A DNA stretch of 38,474 nucleotides. Origin: Methanomicrobiales archaeon (GTDB lineage: Archaea; Halobacteriota; Methanomicrobia; Methanomicrobiales; Methanoculleaceae). A program made the position numbers and the translations under genes. The notes under the pieces were generated by a model. It was not told the DNA's origin. It worked only from the letters and a program-made list of their open reading frames with translations, and did no database searches. Below are positions 37,697 to 38,474 of this stretch, in pieces (within the stretch, counting starts at the first letter, position 1; the number at the start of each line of letters is the position of its first letter). The stretch lies in the NCBI GenBank assembly GCA_012521035.1, contig JAAYND010000046.1, positions 1-38,474 of the forward strand. The letters are read 5' to 3'.

Positions 37697-38221
37697 GTGC
37701 GGGAGATCTACCCGGGAACCTGTCCCGCGTGCGGAGGTGAGGTGCAGATCGTCCACCACCATCTCGAGATCCCCCATTTTCCGGATCTCCTGGTGGTCTC
37801 GATCGCCTGCAGTGGCTGCGGCTACCGGCACACCGACACGATCATACCGGAGGAGAGAGAGGCGGCCCGGTGGACGGTGCGGGTCGAAGAAGCCGCCGAT
37901 CTCGCAATCAGGGTGGTGCGGAGCATGACCGGGACGATCCGGATCCCGGAGCTCGGGCTCATGGTCGAGCCCGGGAGCGCCTGTGAGGGGTTCGTCACCA
38001 ATATCGAGGGAGTTCTTTTGCGGTTCTCAGGGGCGGTGGAGAGCGCTCTGGCCGGCGCGGAGAGCGACGAAGAACGGGCTGCAGCGCTCCGGATGCAGGA
38101 CGCGATCGCCGCTGCCCGGGAGGTGGCCTTCCCGTTCACGGTCATCCTCGAAGACCCCGCCGGAAACAGCGCGCTCATCGGAGAGAAGGCCGAGAAGACG
38201 CGCCTCGATATAACAACCTGA
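37697..38221 (+). CDS. ZPR1 zinc-finger domain protein
   Basis: GTG start immediately after the sepF stop; CPACGGEVQIVHHHLEIPHFPDLLVVSIACSGCGYRHTDTI...GTIRIPELGLMVEPGSACEGFVTNIEGVL. Confidence 0.9.
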   Translation: MREIYPGTCPACGGEVQIVHHHLEIPHFPDLLVVSIACSGCGYRHTDTIIPEEREAARWTVRVEEAADLAIRVVRSMTGTIRIPELGLMVEPGSACEGFVTNIEGVLLRFSGAVESALAGAESDEERAAALRMQDAIAAAREVAFPFTVILEDPAGNSALIGEKAEKTRLDITT

Positions 38222-38474
38222 TCTCTTTTTCTCGGCTAAACTGCCACAGGGGATAACCTGAAATAGAACCACCTCTTCATACACCCCACTGTGAGGTGAA
38301 AAGAGATGGCACGAACACTATCCGTGGTGAAGTGGGAGAGCATACAGGACCTGACTTTGTGATTTTGTAACTTCAAATTTCTTGACCTCCTCAACATCCT
38401 CCTTCTATATTCGAGCTGTTTCGAAATTCCTGGTCAGTATCGAATAGAAACCTTTATCATCTTGTAGGTTATAA

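Noticed and set aside
38304-38362. Short ORF MARTLSVVKWESIQDLTL* as a truncated transposase
   Set aside because: Only 18 codons and no terminal inverted repeats seen; it may simply be intergenic.

Overview
GC-rich archaeal chromosome segment, probably a methanogen of the Methanomicrobiales/Methanoculleus type (inferred from gene content: initiator tRNA-Met, L37e, LSm, SepF, NreA, RibL, UPF0216, TIGR00284). It is mostly single-copy housekeeping genes on both strands. The main accessory feature is a same-strand, tightly packed seven-gene block at 10657-22021 in which every product appears to be exported: (1) a 1160-aa protein with an N-terminal DUF4430-like domain, four sulfite-oxidase-fold-like repeats and a duplicated C-terminal module; (2) a 588-aa membrane-anchored surface protein; (3) an 838-aa protein with multiple PEGA domains; (4) an exported calcineurin-like phosphatase; (5) a 276-aa anchored protein; (6) a small lipoprotein with an Oxidored_molyb-like fold; (7) a WtpA/ModA-like tungstate/molybdate-binding lipoprotein with no permease or ATPase beside it. 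Genes 1, 3 and 5 share an unusual domain of about 190-200 aa. Just beyond the block, on the opposite strand, is an amino-acid-kinase-fold protein that resembles the Azotobacter molybdenum/tungsten storage protein (MoSto). Its promoter region contains a perfect 9-4-9 dyad with back-to-back TATA elements. Together these suggest an undescribed cell-surface oxyanion (tungstate/molybdate) handling locus; this is a hypothesis, not a demonstrated function. Other items of note: convergent nreA and DNA ligase genes that share a CTAG stop, each with a PCNA-interaction-like motif; two PAS sensor proteins lacking a kinase ATPase domain; and a decayed coding region at about 5.6-6.5 kb. No CRISPR array, rRNA or intact insertion sequence was recognised.
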